Origin: Thermotogaceae bacterium
GTDB taxonomy: Bacteria > Thermotogota > Thermotogae > Thermotogales > Thermotogaceae
Assembly: GCA_021161105.1 (NCBI GenBank)
Contig: JAGHBG010000102.1
Location: 1-6,964 of the forward strand
Length of the DNA: 6,964 bases
Direction of reading: 5' to 3'
Shown: one piece after another, positions 1 through 6,526 of the stretch
Layout: every line of letters starts with the position of its first letter
Position numbering within the stretch: position 1 is the first letter of the stretch
Position numbers and translations under genes: made by a program
The notes under the pieces: generated by a model
Databases searched by the model: none
The model's input: the letters and a program-made list of their open reading frames with translations, nothing else
What the model was told of the DNA's origin: nothing

Positions 1-1
1 A

Positions 2-307
2 TCCAATTTTATATTTTACCCGGGATTGTATGGAAAAGTGATTTATAATGAAAACGGAGAAATTACTGGATTTGACGGCGCAAATCTTATCTTAGTTGAA
101 GCAAACCTTCATTTCAAAGAACCTTTGAAACCAAACCAGTTGAATGTTTACACATTTGATGGAAGGGTTCTCTTTATTATCCCATTTTTCGGCATTGGTG
201 CTGATTATGTACTTATGCCAACGGATAATATCCTCATCTGGGCAGGGGGAACATTAACGTATTATTTCTTACCTTCACCACACTTATCATTTTCCATTTT
301 ATTCTAA
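2..307 (+). CDS. C-terminal fragment of a probable outer-membrane beta-barrel protein (5' end outside window)
   Basis: The reading frame is open from the left edge of the window to a TAA at 305-307, giving about 101 residues. A TTG at 26-28 could be read as a start, but the frame continues upstream without a stop and there is no Shine-Dalgarno sequence before it, so this is better taken as the tail of a longer gene. The visible protein is rich in alternating polar/hydrophobic stretches separated by short turns (NENGE, TFDG, PTDN), has Gly and aromatic residues typical of transmembrane beta-strands, and ends in SFSILF. A C-terminal Phe with alternating hydrophobics resembles the signal recognised by the BamA assembly machinery. 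This suggests an outer-membrane barrel. No specific family is recognised, and a periplasmic beta-sheet protein remains possible. The terminator directly downstream shows that this is the last gene of its transcription unit. Confidence 0.55.
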   Translation, partial: SNFIFYPGLYGKVIYNENGEITGFDGANLILVEANLHFKEPLKPNQLNVYTFDGRVLFIIPFFGIGADYVLMPTDNILIWAGGTLTYYFLPSPHLSFSILF

Positions 308-338
308 TTGAAGGTAAAAGCTTAAGTTCAATTCTTCC

Positions 339-367
339 AAGACCCGCCACATGGCGGGTTTTTATTT
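339..367 (+). terminator. Rho-independent terminator of the upstream barrel gene
   Basis: ACCCGCCA (342-349) pairs perfectly with TGGCGGGT (352-359), effectively a GC-rich 7-bp stem with an ACAT loop. It can be extended outward by a G-T and two A-T pairs at 339-341/360-362. The run TTTTTATTTTT follows at 359-369. On the opposite strand there is no T-tract, so it acts on + strand transcripts only. It lies 32 bases after the barrel gene stop and separates that gene from the operon that starts near 400. Confidence 0.9.
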
Positions 368-399
368 TTCTATAAAAGCACCCAATCTTTAAAAGATAC

Positions 400-405
400 T
401 ATAAT
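400..405 (+). promoter_or_regulatory. Probable sigma-70 type -10 box for the five-gene operon
   Basis: TATAAT at 400-405 matches the consensus exactly. It lies in the only sizeable non-coding gap upstream of the operon (308-433), after the terminator and 28 bases before the first start codon. No good TTGACA-like -35 is seen 16-18 bases upstream; the bases there are AGCACC-like, so the -35 is weak or absent. A start of transcription near 412 would give a leader of about 20 bases. The box could match by chance in AT-rich DNA, but position and context favour it. Confidence 0.55.
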
Positions 406-421
406 AGGATAAAATAAGCAT

Positions 422-429
422 GAGGTGAT
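422..429 (+). promoter_or_regulatory. Ribosome binding site that decides the start of the TolB-like gene
   Basis: GAGGTGAT at 422-429 is a strong Shine-Dalgarno match lying 4-5 bases before ATG 434. The alternative in-frame GTG at 425-427 is inside this motif and would have no binding site of its own, so ATG 434 is the preferred start. Confidence 0.85.
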
Positions 430-433
430 TTCA

Positions 434-1627
434 ATGAAAAAATTAACGCTGCTGTTTGCTTTGCTGCTAACATACATTATTGGATTGTCCCAGGGAATTA
501 TTTTTAAAGTATATATAAATGTAACCGTTGGAACAGGAGCAGAAGACTTCCACAGCAATGTATGGAAAAAGCTAATGGAAGAAAAGCCTGATTATGTTGA
601 ATTTACAACAGTACCATCTTCTGATGATACATTTTCCTATGATCTTGTTCTGCTCAATTTTCCAGACGAGTTTGAGGCTATATGGAAAGAAGGAACAAGT
701 ACCATAGCAGATTTAAAATACAAAAAAGACTCCCTTCTACCTTTTAAATACTATATTCAAGATATAGTTGCTGTTCCCCTTGAGAGAGCTGCATTTAAAA
801 AAGCTTCTATAGGAGACTTCGGAGATTATTTAAGGCTTACCTACCATTCTGGAGTTGACGAATATCCATCTTTTAGCAAAGATGGAAGGTATCTTCTTTT
901 TATCAGCGACAGATACAAGGGAAACAGAGACATCTTTGTATTTGATTTCTTTGATGGTTCATTAAGACATATCAAGATGGACTCAAGTGAGTATTTTCCA
1001 CGTCTTTCCCCTGACGGCAATTTGATAGTCTTTCAAAGCAGTCTCCATGGAAACTGGGGAGTATATACGGTACCCTTCGACGGTAACACTCGCGCAATAA
1101 GAAAAATAGATGGAGGAACACAGGCTGCCTACATGCCAAGATGGGTAGATGATGAAAATCTAGTTTACATAATGGATAGAAAAGACAAAAAGGGTAATAA
1201 ACTATGTATAAAAAATATAAAAACAAAAGAAAAAAAGGAATTTGACCTCCCCTTTGATTATGTTTTTTCTCCATATCCAACACCTGACGGTAGTTTTCTG
1301 GTAACTGCATTAAAAGAAGCAGATTTTGGAATATATAAAATTTCGCCTGAAGGTACTATTACAACCATTGAAAACACCAGATACAACGAACATGATCCAA
1401 TTCTATCGCCCGATGGAAGTGTTCTACTTTTCACATCAAATAGAGATGGTGTATATAGAGTATGGGCAAAAGATTTGGAAAAAGGAGATGAATGGGTTGT
1501 ATCCGGATTTACTGATCACGATACGTTTTACCCTTCTTTCCACCCTTCAGGCAGGATAATCGCAGTTGCTGTATACAAAACAGGCTGGGAGCCTGATATC
1601 TGGCTGGTGAGGTTCAGCAATGAGTGA
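434..1627 (+). CDS. Exported TolB-like six-bladed beta-propeller protein (PD40/WD40-like repeats)
   Basis: The 397-residue product begins with a signal-peptide-like segment: MKK, then a hydrophobic core to about residue 19. It should therefore lie in the periplasm or on the envelope. A lipoprotein Cys is not seen. Residues about 25-135 form an N-terminal region I do not recognise. From about 140 onward there are six PD40-type repeats with the pattern P-x-(F/W/L)-(S/H)-x-(D/S)-G-x-x-(L/I): DEYPSFSKDG (about 142), EYFPRLSPDG (about 186), AYMPRWVDDE (about 231), FSPYPTPDG (about 277), EHDPILSPDG (about 319) and TFYPSFHPSG (about 363). That makes a full six-blade propeller as in TolB. It is not called tolB: no pal, tolA, tolQ or tolR is nearby, and similar propellers occur in peptidases and binding proteins, though no peptidase domain follows here. 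It is the first gene of the operon and overlaps tilS by 8 bp. Its partner or ligand is unknown. Confidence 0.85.
   Translation: MKKLTLLFALLLTYIIGLSQGIIFKVYINVTVGTGAEDFHSNVWKKLMEEKPDYVEFTTVPSSDDTFSYDLVLLNFPDEFEAIWKEGTSTIADLKYKKDSLLPFKYYIQDIVAVPLERAAFKKASIGDFGDYLRLTYHSGVDEYPSFSKDGRYLLFISDRYKGNRDIFVFDFFDGSLRHIKMDSSEYFPRLSPDGNLIVFQSSLHGNWGVYTVPFDGNTRAIRKIDGGTQAAYMPRWVDDENLVYIMDRKDKKGNKLCIKNIKTKEKKEFDLPFDYVFSPYPTPDGSFLVTALKEADFGIYKISPEGTITTIENTRYNEHDPILSPDGSVLLFTSNRDGVYRVWAKDLEKGDEWVVSGFTDHDTFYPSFHPSGRIIAVAVYKTGWEPDIWLVRFSNE
1606..1613 (+). promoter_or_regulatory. Ribosome binding site for tilS inside the propeller gene
   Basis: GGTGAGGT at 1606-1613 lies 6 bases before ATG 1620. It supports that start and the 8-bp overlap with the preceding gene, an arrangement that favours translational coupling. 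Confidence 0.7.
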
Positions 1628-2894
1628 TGTATTAAAAAAAGTAGAGAACTTTATTAAGGAGAAAGAATTGATCCATTCGGGAGAAAAGGTGATACTTGCA
1701 ATATCGGGTGGAATGGATTCTATGGTAATGCTCCACATGTTAAAAATACTCTCGAAAAAAATATGCTTTGATATTCATGTTGCCCATCTTGACCATGGCA
1801 TAAGAAAAAATTCCGAAAGAGATGCAAATTTTGTAAAAAGAATATGTAAGGAATGGAATCTAAAATGTACAATAGAAAGAAGGAATGTAAACAGAAAAAA
1901 AGGTGAATCTCTTGAAGAAGCTGCAAGAAAAGTGCGCTACAGCTATTTAAGAGAAGTAAAAAGTAAAGTAGACGCAAAGAAAATAGCAACCGCTCATCAT
2001 ATGCTCGATCTTGCGGAAACCATAACATATAGGATTTTGAGAGGCGTTGGACCTTTAAGTATATATTCAATAAGAGCAAAAGAAGGAGATCTAATAAGGC
2101 CCCTACTAATCTTGAAAAGAGAAGAAATTGAAAAGTATGCAAAAGAACACGGAATCCCATTTGTACAGGATGAAACAAACTTTGATTTGACAATAAGAAG
2201 AAATTATATACGTCACAGAATAATCCCCATAATGAGAACAATCAATCCCTCCTTGGAGGAATCTTTTTATAGATTATCCGAGATGTCATCTATGCTCAAA
2301 AATTTCATTGACAAAGAAATCGAACAGGAAGTTAATAAATACGTCAGAAAATTGAAAAAAGGTTTTGAATTTCCAGTACCTGAAGATCCCTTTATTTTCT
2401 CCGAAATGATAAAAAGGATATTCGAGAATCTGACCGGCAAATCGCCAGAGTGGCAAATGATAAAAAGAGTTATCAGTGATCAAAAGAAGAAAAAATCTTT
2501 TAAAGTAAATTTTTATGGGAATTTAGGAGTCTGGAAATCTTATGACAAAGTCTTTGTTGGTGATTTGACAACAGAATATTTAGAATATAACCTTGAACAG
2601 GGTAAATATGAATTTGATGACTTCTTAATTACCGTTAAAAGGGATAAAATACATGGGAGTGTTGGTATAAGATATGTTAAAGGTATGGTTATAAGAAACA
2701 GGCAAAAAGGGGACAAAACTGATAAAATAAAGCTTAAGGACCTTTTGATAAATAAAAAAGTACCGGCATATTTTAGAGATGAAATACCTCTAATTGCTAT
2801 TGGAAAAAAAGTTGTTTATGTGGCAAGCTTATGGGTGGATAAAAAATACATGGGAAAAGATTTTTATGTAAAAGTTGAAAACAGTCCGCTTTAG
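1620..2894 (+). CDS. tilS: tRNA(Ile)-lysidine synthase TilS
   Basis: TilS activates C34 of tRNA-Ile(CAU) with ATP and attaches lysine to make lysidine, switching recognition from AUG to AUA. This matters here because ATA codons are frequent in the window. The 424-residue length fits the family. The PP-loop SGGMDS is at residues 29-34 and is followed by AHLDHGIRKNSERD (from 55), the family H-x-x-HG-(I/L)-R signature. Other family motifs are AHHMLDLAET (125-134) with RILRG (138-142), IRPLL (159-163), and D184-E-T-N with RRNYIRHRIIP (193-203). A C-terminal TilS-type domain follows at about 355-415 (IRNRQKGDK, KDLLINKKVP, VASLWVDKKY). One oddity: the usual H-x-x-DD-x-x-ET motif reads H-M-L-D-L-A-E-T, so the first Asp is Leu129. 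Otherwise the gene looks intact. ATG 1620 is supported by its ribosome binding site; ftsH begins 20 bases after the stop. Confidence 0.95.
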   Translation: MSDVLKKVENFIKEKELIHSGEKVILAISGGMDSMVMLHMLKILSKKICFDIHVAHLDHGIRKNSERDANFVKRICKEWNLKCTIERRNVNRKKGESLEEAARKVRYSYLREVKSKVDAKKIATAHHMLDLAETITYRILRGVGPLSIYSIRAKEGDLIRPLLILKREEIEKYAKEHGIPFVQDETNFDLTIRRNYIRHRIIPIMRTINPSLEESFYRLSEMSSMLKNFIDKEIEQEVNKYVRKLKKGFEFPVPEDPFIFSEMIKRIFENLTGKSPEWQMIKRVISDQKKKKSFKVNFYGNLGVWKSYDKVFVGDLTTEYLEYNLEQGKYEFDDFLITVKRDKIHGSVGIRYVKGMVIRNRQKGDKTDKIKLKDLLINKKVPAYFRDEIPLIAIGKKVVYVASLWVDKKYMGKDFYVKVENSPL

Positions 2895-2897
2895 CTG

Positions 2898-2906
2898 AAA
2901 GGAGGC
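2898..2906 (+). promoter_or_regulatory. Ribosome binding site selecting the TTG start of ftsH
   Basis: AAAGGAGGC at 2898-2906 is a near-perfect anti-16S match, 9 bases before TTG 2915. The nearby GTG at 2908 is followed immediately by TAG in its own frame, so it cannot be the start. TTG is therefore the likely initiation codon. Confidence 0.85.
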
Positions 2907-2914
2907 AGTGTAGT

Positions 2915-4756
2915 TTGAACAGAATAAACATACCAAACATTATATTTTTAGTTCTCATGATACTGTCATTGTTCTGGCTCGCAAGACTCATGTACACCGA
3001 AACTCCCACGGTAGCAAAAGTTGATTACACAAAATTTCTTTCCTATGTGGAAGCAAATAAAATTTCCCATATTACCATAAGAGATGACGGTACTGTGAGA
3101 TTTACTTTGAAAACAGATCCAAGAGTTTACGAAATGTATGCCCCATGGGCTGCTAAGAATGAAGAGCTTATAAAGAAACTTGCTGATCAAGGAGTTAAAA
3201 TCGAAGGAGAAAAAGGAATGGAAAGTTCTTTCTGGATCAACATATTAGGAACTTTGATCCCTACTTTTTTGATTATACTCGTCTGGATATTTTTAATGAG
3301 ATCAATAACCGGCCGTGGAAATAGCGCTATGATGTTTACAAAAAGCAAAGCAAGAATGGTAAAACCTGGAATGAAACGAGTTACATTTAAAGATGTTGCA
3401 GGTGTTGATGAAGCGGTTGAAGAGCTGCAGGAAGTTGTCGATTTCCTGAAGGATCCATCAAAGTACAACAAAATAGGCGCAAGAATGCCAAAAGGAATTC
3501 TGCTTGTAGGACCTCCTGGTACAGGAAAAACTTTGCTCGCACGAGCCGTAGCAGGCGAAGCCAACGTGCCATTCTTCCACATCTCAGGTTCTGATTTTGT
3601 TGAGCTTTTCGTTGGTGTAGGTGCCGCAAGGGTTAGAGATCTCTTCAACCAGGCAAAAGCTAACGCACCGTGTATAGTGTTTATAGACGAAATAGACGCT
3701 GTTGGAAGACACAGAGGAGCAGGACTTGGTGGAGGTCACGATGAAAGAGAACAAACCTTGAACCAGCTCCTTGTAGAAATGGATGGCTTTGATGTTAAAG
3801 AGGGGATAATTATTATGGCTGCTACCAACAGACCTGATATATTAGACCCCGCACTCTTGAGACCAGGAAGATTTGATAAAAAAGTAGTGGTTGATCCGCC
3901 TGATATAAAAGGTAGAGAAGAGATATTAAAGATTCACATGAGAGGAAAACCTATTGACGAAGACGTTGATGTAAAGATACTGGCAAAAAGAACCACAGGT
4001 TTTGTAGGTGCTGATCTTGAAAATCTCGTTAACGAAGCCGCACTTCTGGCTGCAAGGGATGGAAGGGAAAAGGTAAGTATGAAAGATTTCGAAGAAGCCA
4101 TAGATAGGGTCATAGCAGGACCTGCAAGAAAGAGCAGGGTTATAAGCCAGAGAGAGAAAAGGATCATAGCCTACCATGAAGTCGGACATGCGGTGGTTTC
4201 TACAGCCCTTCCAAATGCTGATCCAGTGCACAGGATATCAATTGTCCCCAGAGGGTATAAAGCTCTTGGTTACACCTTGCAACTTCCACATGAAGACAAG
4301 TACCTTGTATCACGCCAGGAAATGCTCGATAGAATCACATCTCTTCTTGGTGGAAGGGCAGCAGAAGAGATAGTTTTTGGTGATATAACAACTGGCGCTG
4401 CCAATGATATAGAAAGGGCAACTGAGATGGCAAGAACAATGGTATGTGAACTTGGAATGAGCGAAAGTCTGGGACCACTTGCATGGGGAAAAACAGAAAG
4501 AGAAGTTTTCCTTGGAAAAGATCTTGCAAGGATGAGAAACTTCTCTGAAGAAGTCGCAAGCAAAATAGATGAGGAAGTGAAAAAAATAGTCACAGAATGC
4601 TATGATAGAGCAAAACAAATCCTAATCGATCACAGGGAGCAGATGGATGTTATTGTTGAAAGACTTCTTGAAAAGGAAACCATCGAAGGTGATGAGCTCA
4701 GAGAACTTTTAAGAAAAGAACTCAAAGAGGAGGTAGAAAAATATGAACAGAATTGA
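2915..4756 (+). CDS. ftsH: ATP-dependent zinc metalloprotease FtsH
   Basis: FtsH is a hexameric membrane-anchored AAA+ protease that pulls out and degrades damaged membrane proteins and some soluble regulators. The 613 residues match the usual length of about 610. Domains in order: TM1 about 9-27; an extracytoplasmic domain about 28-105; TM2 about 106-129; the AAA ATPase module from about 155; the M41 peptidase from about 400. Key residues visible: Walker A GPPGTGKT 199-206, pore loop FVGVG 232-236, Walker B with D258-E259, the second region of homology with arginine fingers R316 and R319 (RPGRFD), zinc motif HEVGH 421-425, and third zinc ligand D498 in AANDIERA. All catalytic elements are present, so the enzyme should be active. 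The C-terminus is short and charged. The start is TTG with a strong ribosome binding site. The last 14 bases overlap the next gene, so the two are probably coupled. Confidence 0.98.
   Translation: MNRINIPNIIFLVLMILSLFWLARLMYTETPTVAKVDYTKFLSYVEANKISHITIRDDGTVRFTLKTDPRVYEMYAPWAAKNEELIKKLADQGVKIEGEKGMESSFWINILGTLIPTFLIILVWIFLMRSITGRGNSAMMFTKSKARMVKPGMKRVTFKDVAGVDEAVEELQEVVDFLKDPSKYNKIGARMPKGILLVGPPGTGKTLLARAVAGEANVPFFHISGSDFVELFVGVGAARVRDLFNQAKANAPCIVFIDEIDAVGRHRGAGLGGGHDEREQTLNQLLVEMDGFDVKEGIIIMAATNRPDILDPALLRPGRFDKKVVVDPPDIKGREEILKIHMRGKPIDEDVDVKILAKRTTGFVGADLENLVNEAALLAARDGREKVSMKDFEEAIDRVIAGPARKSRVISQREKRIIAYHEVGHAVVSTALPNADPVHRISIVPRGYKALGYTLQLPHEDKYLVSRQEMLDRITSLLGGRAAEEIVFGDITTGAANDIERATEMARTMVCELGMSESLGPLAWGKTEREVFLGKDLARMRNFSEEVASKIDEEVKKIVTECYDRAKQILIDHREQMDVIVERLLEKETIEGDELRELLRKELKEEVEKYEQN
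4727..4734 (+). promoter_or_regulatory. Ribosome binding site for the hot-dog gene, within ftsH codons
   Basis: GAGGAGGT at 4727-4734 lies inside the last codons of ftsH and 8 bases before ATG 4743. It is a very strong match and supports both the start and the 14-bp overlap. Confidence 0.85.
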
Positions 4757-5129
4757 AAGGGTATTTGAAGTTACTTTGCATGATCCTGAAACCTGGGATG
4801 AAGATATAGAGCTTCAAGATTTAAGAATAGTATCTCCTGCTGCACTCCTTGATGTGATTTTAAAGCTTTCATACAAAGTCATAGATGTTCCACCTGATAA
4901 CACCAGCGTCGCAGTTTCGATTAACTCAAGGTATATTTCCCCTGTTGTAGCTGGTCAAACTGTTAAAGTCAGACTTTTTGTCGTAAACAGGTCAGAAAGA
5001 AATACCCTTATAAAAACTGAGATAACCGATGAAGATGGAGAAAAATGTTTCGAAGGAGAAATTGTAAGAAGAACCGTACCTAAGAACCTGATCAGGAGGT
5101 TGGCGGTTGAGAAGACCGCGAAGGTCTGA
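4743..5129 (+). CDS. Small hot-dog-fold, thioesterase-like protein (FlK-like)
   Basis: This 128-residue protein is a single hot-dog-type domain. A helix-like segment (SPAALLDVILKLSYKVID, 31-48) is followed by strands with the pattern TSVAVSINSRYISPVVAGQTVKVRLFVV (54-80) and ITDEDGEKCFEGEIVRRTV near the end, typical of FlK-like (fluoroacetyl-CoA thioesterase type) hot-dog proteins, which act as dimers on acyl-CoA thioesters. By motif alignment from memory, the FlK catalytic Thr-Glu-His set corresponds here to S31, I39 and Y64, so the acid and the histidine seem to be missing. It may bind an acyl-CoA or nucleotide ligand rather than hydrolyse it, or use other residues. I recall an FlK-like protein following ftsH in Thermotoga maritima as well, which would make this a lineage-conserved neighbour; that was not searched. 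It overlaps ftsH by 14 bp and the next gene by 23 bp. Its substrate is unknown. Confidence 0.75.
   Translation: MNRIERVFEVTLHDPETWDEDIELQDLRIVSPAALLDVILKLSYKVIDVPPDNTSVAVSINSRYISPVVAGQTVKVRLFVVNRSERNTLIKTEITDEDGEKCFEGEIVRRTVPKNLIRRLAVEKTAKV
5094..5100 (+). promoter_or_regulatory. Ribosome binding site selecting the TTG start of the radical SAM gene
   Basis: AGGAGGT at 5094-5100 stands 6 bases before TTG 5107. In that frame the next codon block upstream hits TGA at 5089-5091, so TTG 5107 is the only well-placed start close to this site. Confidence 0.8.
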
Positions 5130-6474
5130 GGATTACAGGGAATACAAAATAGTAAAAAAATTTTCTGATTCTGAAATAAGATTTACAGAAACGAGTGGTT
5201 TAGATATTGCTTTCATATTTCCTAATTCTTACAGTGTTGCTGTGTCTTCGCTGGCTTTCTCATGGGTTAGGGATCTTCTCAACAGTCAAGGATTGAGTGT
5301 AGAGAGGTTCTTTTATGATAAAAGCTTTAAAAAGTTTTACTCTCTTGAGTCTCTTCGCCCTCTCGACGAATATAATGTATGGTTGTTTTCACTCCAGTTT
5401 GAGACAGACATTCTGAATATAGCGAGAATCCTTAAAATAAAGGGAATACCTGTGTTTGCTAAGGACAGAAATTCCAATCATCCGAAAGTAATAATCGGTG
5501 GGCCTGTAACATATTTCAACTACAAAGCACCTTTGCAAATAGCCGATTATGTCTACAGAGGAGATCTTGAGGCATATACAGGAGATTTTTCTCGATTTTT
5601 GAAAGGTGAGGATGTAAAAATTTCGGCTCTGTGTTCACAAGAAAAAAAAGAATGTAATCTGGCTAAAGTAAAGGATTTGAATCTGACGCCTCCTGTTGGG
5701 AGTATAATAAGCCCTTATGGAGAATTCAAAAACAAGCTCCTTATAGAAATTGGCAGAGGCTGCATAAGAAGATGTGCCTTTTGCATGACTGGATACATTC
5801 AGAAACCTGCAAGGTTTTTAAAACCAGATGTCTTAAAGAAGATATTGTCAAAAATTCCCAAAGATATTTCACTTGGAATAATAAGTGCAACTATCACAGA
5901 TTATCCCTGGCAGGATGAGCTAATAAATATACTGCAAGACCGAAAAGTTTCTTTCTCTTCAATGAGAATGGATGGAATAACAGAAGAGCATTTAAAACTT
6001 CTTATAAAGAGTGGTCAAAGAAGTTTTACAGTAGCTCCAGAAGGAGGTTCTCAAAAGATACGGGACATTCTCCAAAAAGACATAACTGACGAGCACATTG
6101 AAAGAGCTCTACAACTTGGCATCAAAGTCGGAATTAAAAAAATAAAAATGTACTTTATATATGGCATAGAAGAAGAAACCGAGAGAGACCTTGAAGATAT
6201 TGTCAAGCTCTCCTCAAAAGCAAAAAAAATTGGATATGAAGTAAAAGTTAGCTTGAATCCTTTAATACCAAAACCAGGAACTCCTTTTGAAGGAAGAAAA
6301 ATGGAAGATGTAAAAATCCTGAGGGAAAAGGAGAAATTTTTAAAATACCTCTTGAAAAATCATGGAATTGACTTCCACTTTGAAAGCATAAAGAAAAGTA
6401 TTCTTCAGTACAAGATAGCAAATGCCAGTGAAGATGATATTGTAGAAATCATAAATAAAATGATATCTTCATAG
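5107..6474 (+). CDS. Uncharacterised radical SAM protein with N-terminal B12-binding-like domain
   Basis: The 455-residue product has two parts. Residues about 20-165 resemble the cobalamin-binding-type Rossmann region of COG1032-like proteins (AFIFPNSYSVAVSSLAF, ERFFYD, GGPVTYFNYKAP with GGP at 131-133), but the DxHxxG motif that ligates cobalamin is not seen. The radical SAM core follows, with the 4Fe-4S motif C219-x3-C223-x2-C226, an APEGG motif at 310-314, a KMYFIYGIEEET strand about 350, and PKPGTPFEG near 388-396. These features match the uncharacterised radical SAM group that I know as TIGR03960-like, in which the core is sometimes joined to further domains; here the protein ends after the core, with no TRAM or other C-terminal module. 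It should cleave S-adenosylmethionine to a 5'-deoxyadenosyl radical; the substrate is unknown. It starts with TTG, overlaps the hot-dog gene by 23 bp and is the last gene of the operon. Confidence 0.88.
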   Translation: MRRPRRSEDYREYKIVKKFSDSEIRFTETSGLDIAFIFPNSYSVAVSSLAFSWVRDLLNSQGLSVERFFYDKSFKKFYSLESLRPLDEYNVWLFSLQFETDILNIARILKIKGIPVFAKDRNSNHPKVIIGGPVTYFNYKAPLQIADYVYRGDLEAYTGDFSRFLKGEDVKISALCSQEKKECNLAKVKDLNLTPPVGSIISPYGEFKNKLLIEIGRGCIRRCAFCMTGYIQKPARFLKPDVLKKILSKIPKDISLGIISATITDYPWQDELINILQDRKVSFSSMRMDGITEEHLKLLIKSGQRSFTVAPEGGSQKIRDILQKDITDEHIERALQLGIKVGIKKIKMYFIYGIEEETERDLEDIVKLSSKAKKIGYEVKVSLNPLIPKPGTPFEGRKMEDVKILREKEKFLKYLLKNHGIDFHFESIKKSILQYKIANASEDDIVEIINKMISS

Positions 6475-6526
6475 GATTCATGGTAATAAAATAACGAACA
6501 AAAAGGTAGTGTACAATAAATGCTGT

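Larger units (their letters stand above)
400..6474 (+). other. Predicted five-gene operon: TolB-like, tilS, ftsH, hot-dog, radical SAM
   Basis: All five genes lie on one strand. The junctions are an 8-bp overlap, a 20-bp gap, a 14-bp overlap and a 23-bp overlap. The single visible promoter-like box is at 400-405, and there is no intrinsic terminator inside. Each downstream gene has its own strong Shine-Dalgarno sequence, so relative protein levels are probably set at translation. No clear + strand terminator is visible between the last stop (6474) and the insertion sequence, so transcripts may run into it. Confidence 0.7.

Noticed and set aside
1720..2241. 173-codon open frame on the - strand opposite tilS
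   Set aside because: It lies wholly antisense to well-conserved tilS motifs, its Leu/Phe-rich composition is what results from reading A-rich coding DNA backwards, and it has no ribosome binding site or recognisable domain.
3187..3648. 153-codon open frame on the - strand opposite ftsH
   Set aside because: It is a shadow of the ftsH transmembrane and Walker A region; low-complexity Ser/Pro/Thr composition and no family features.
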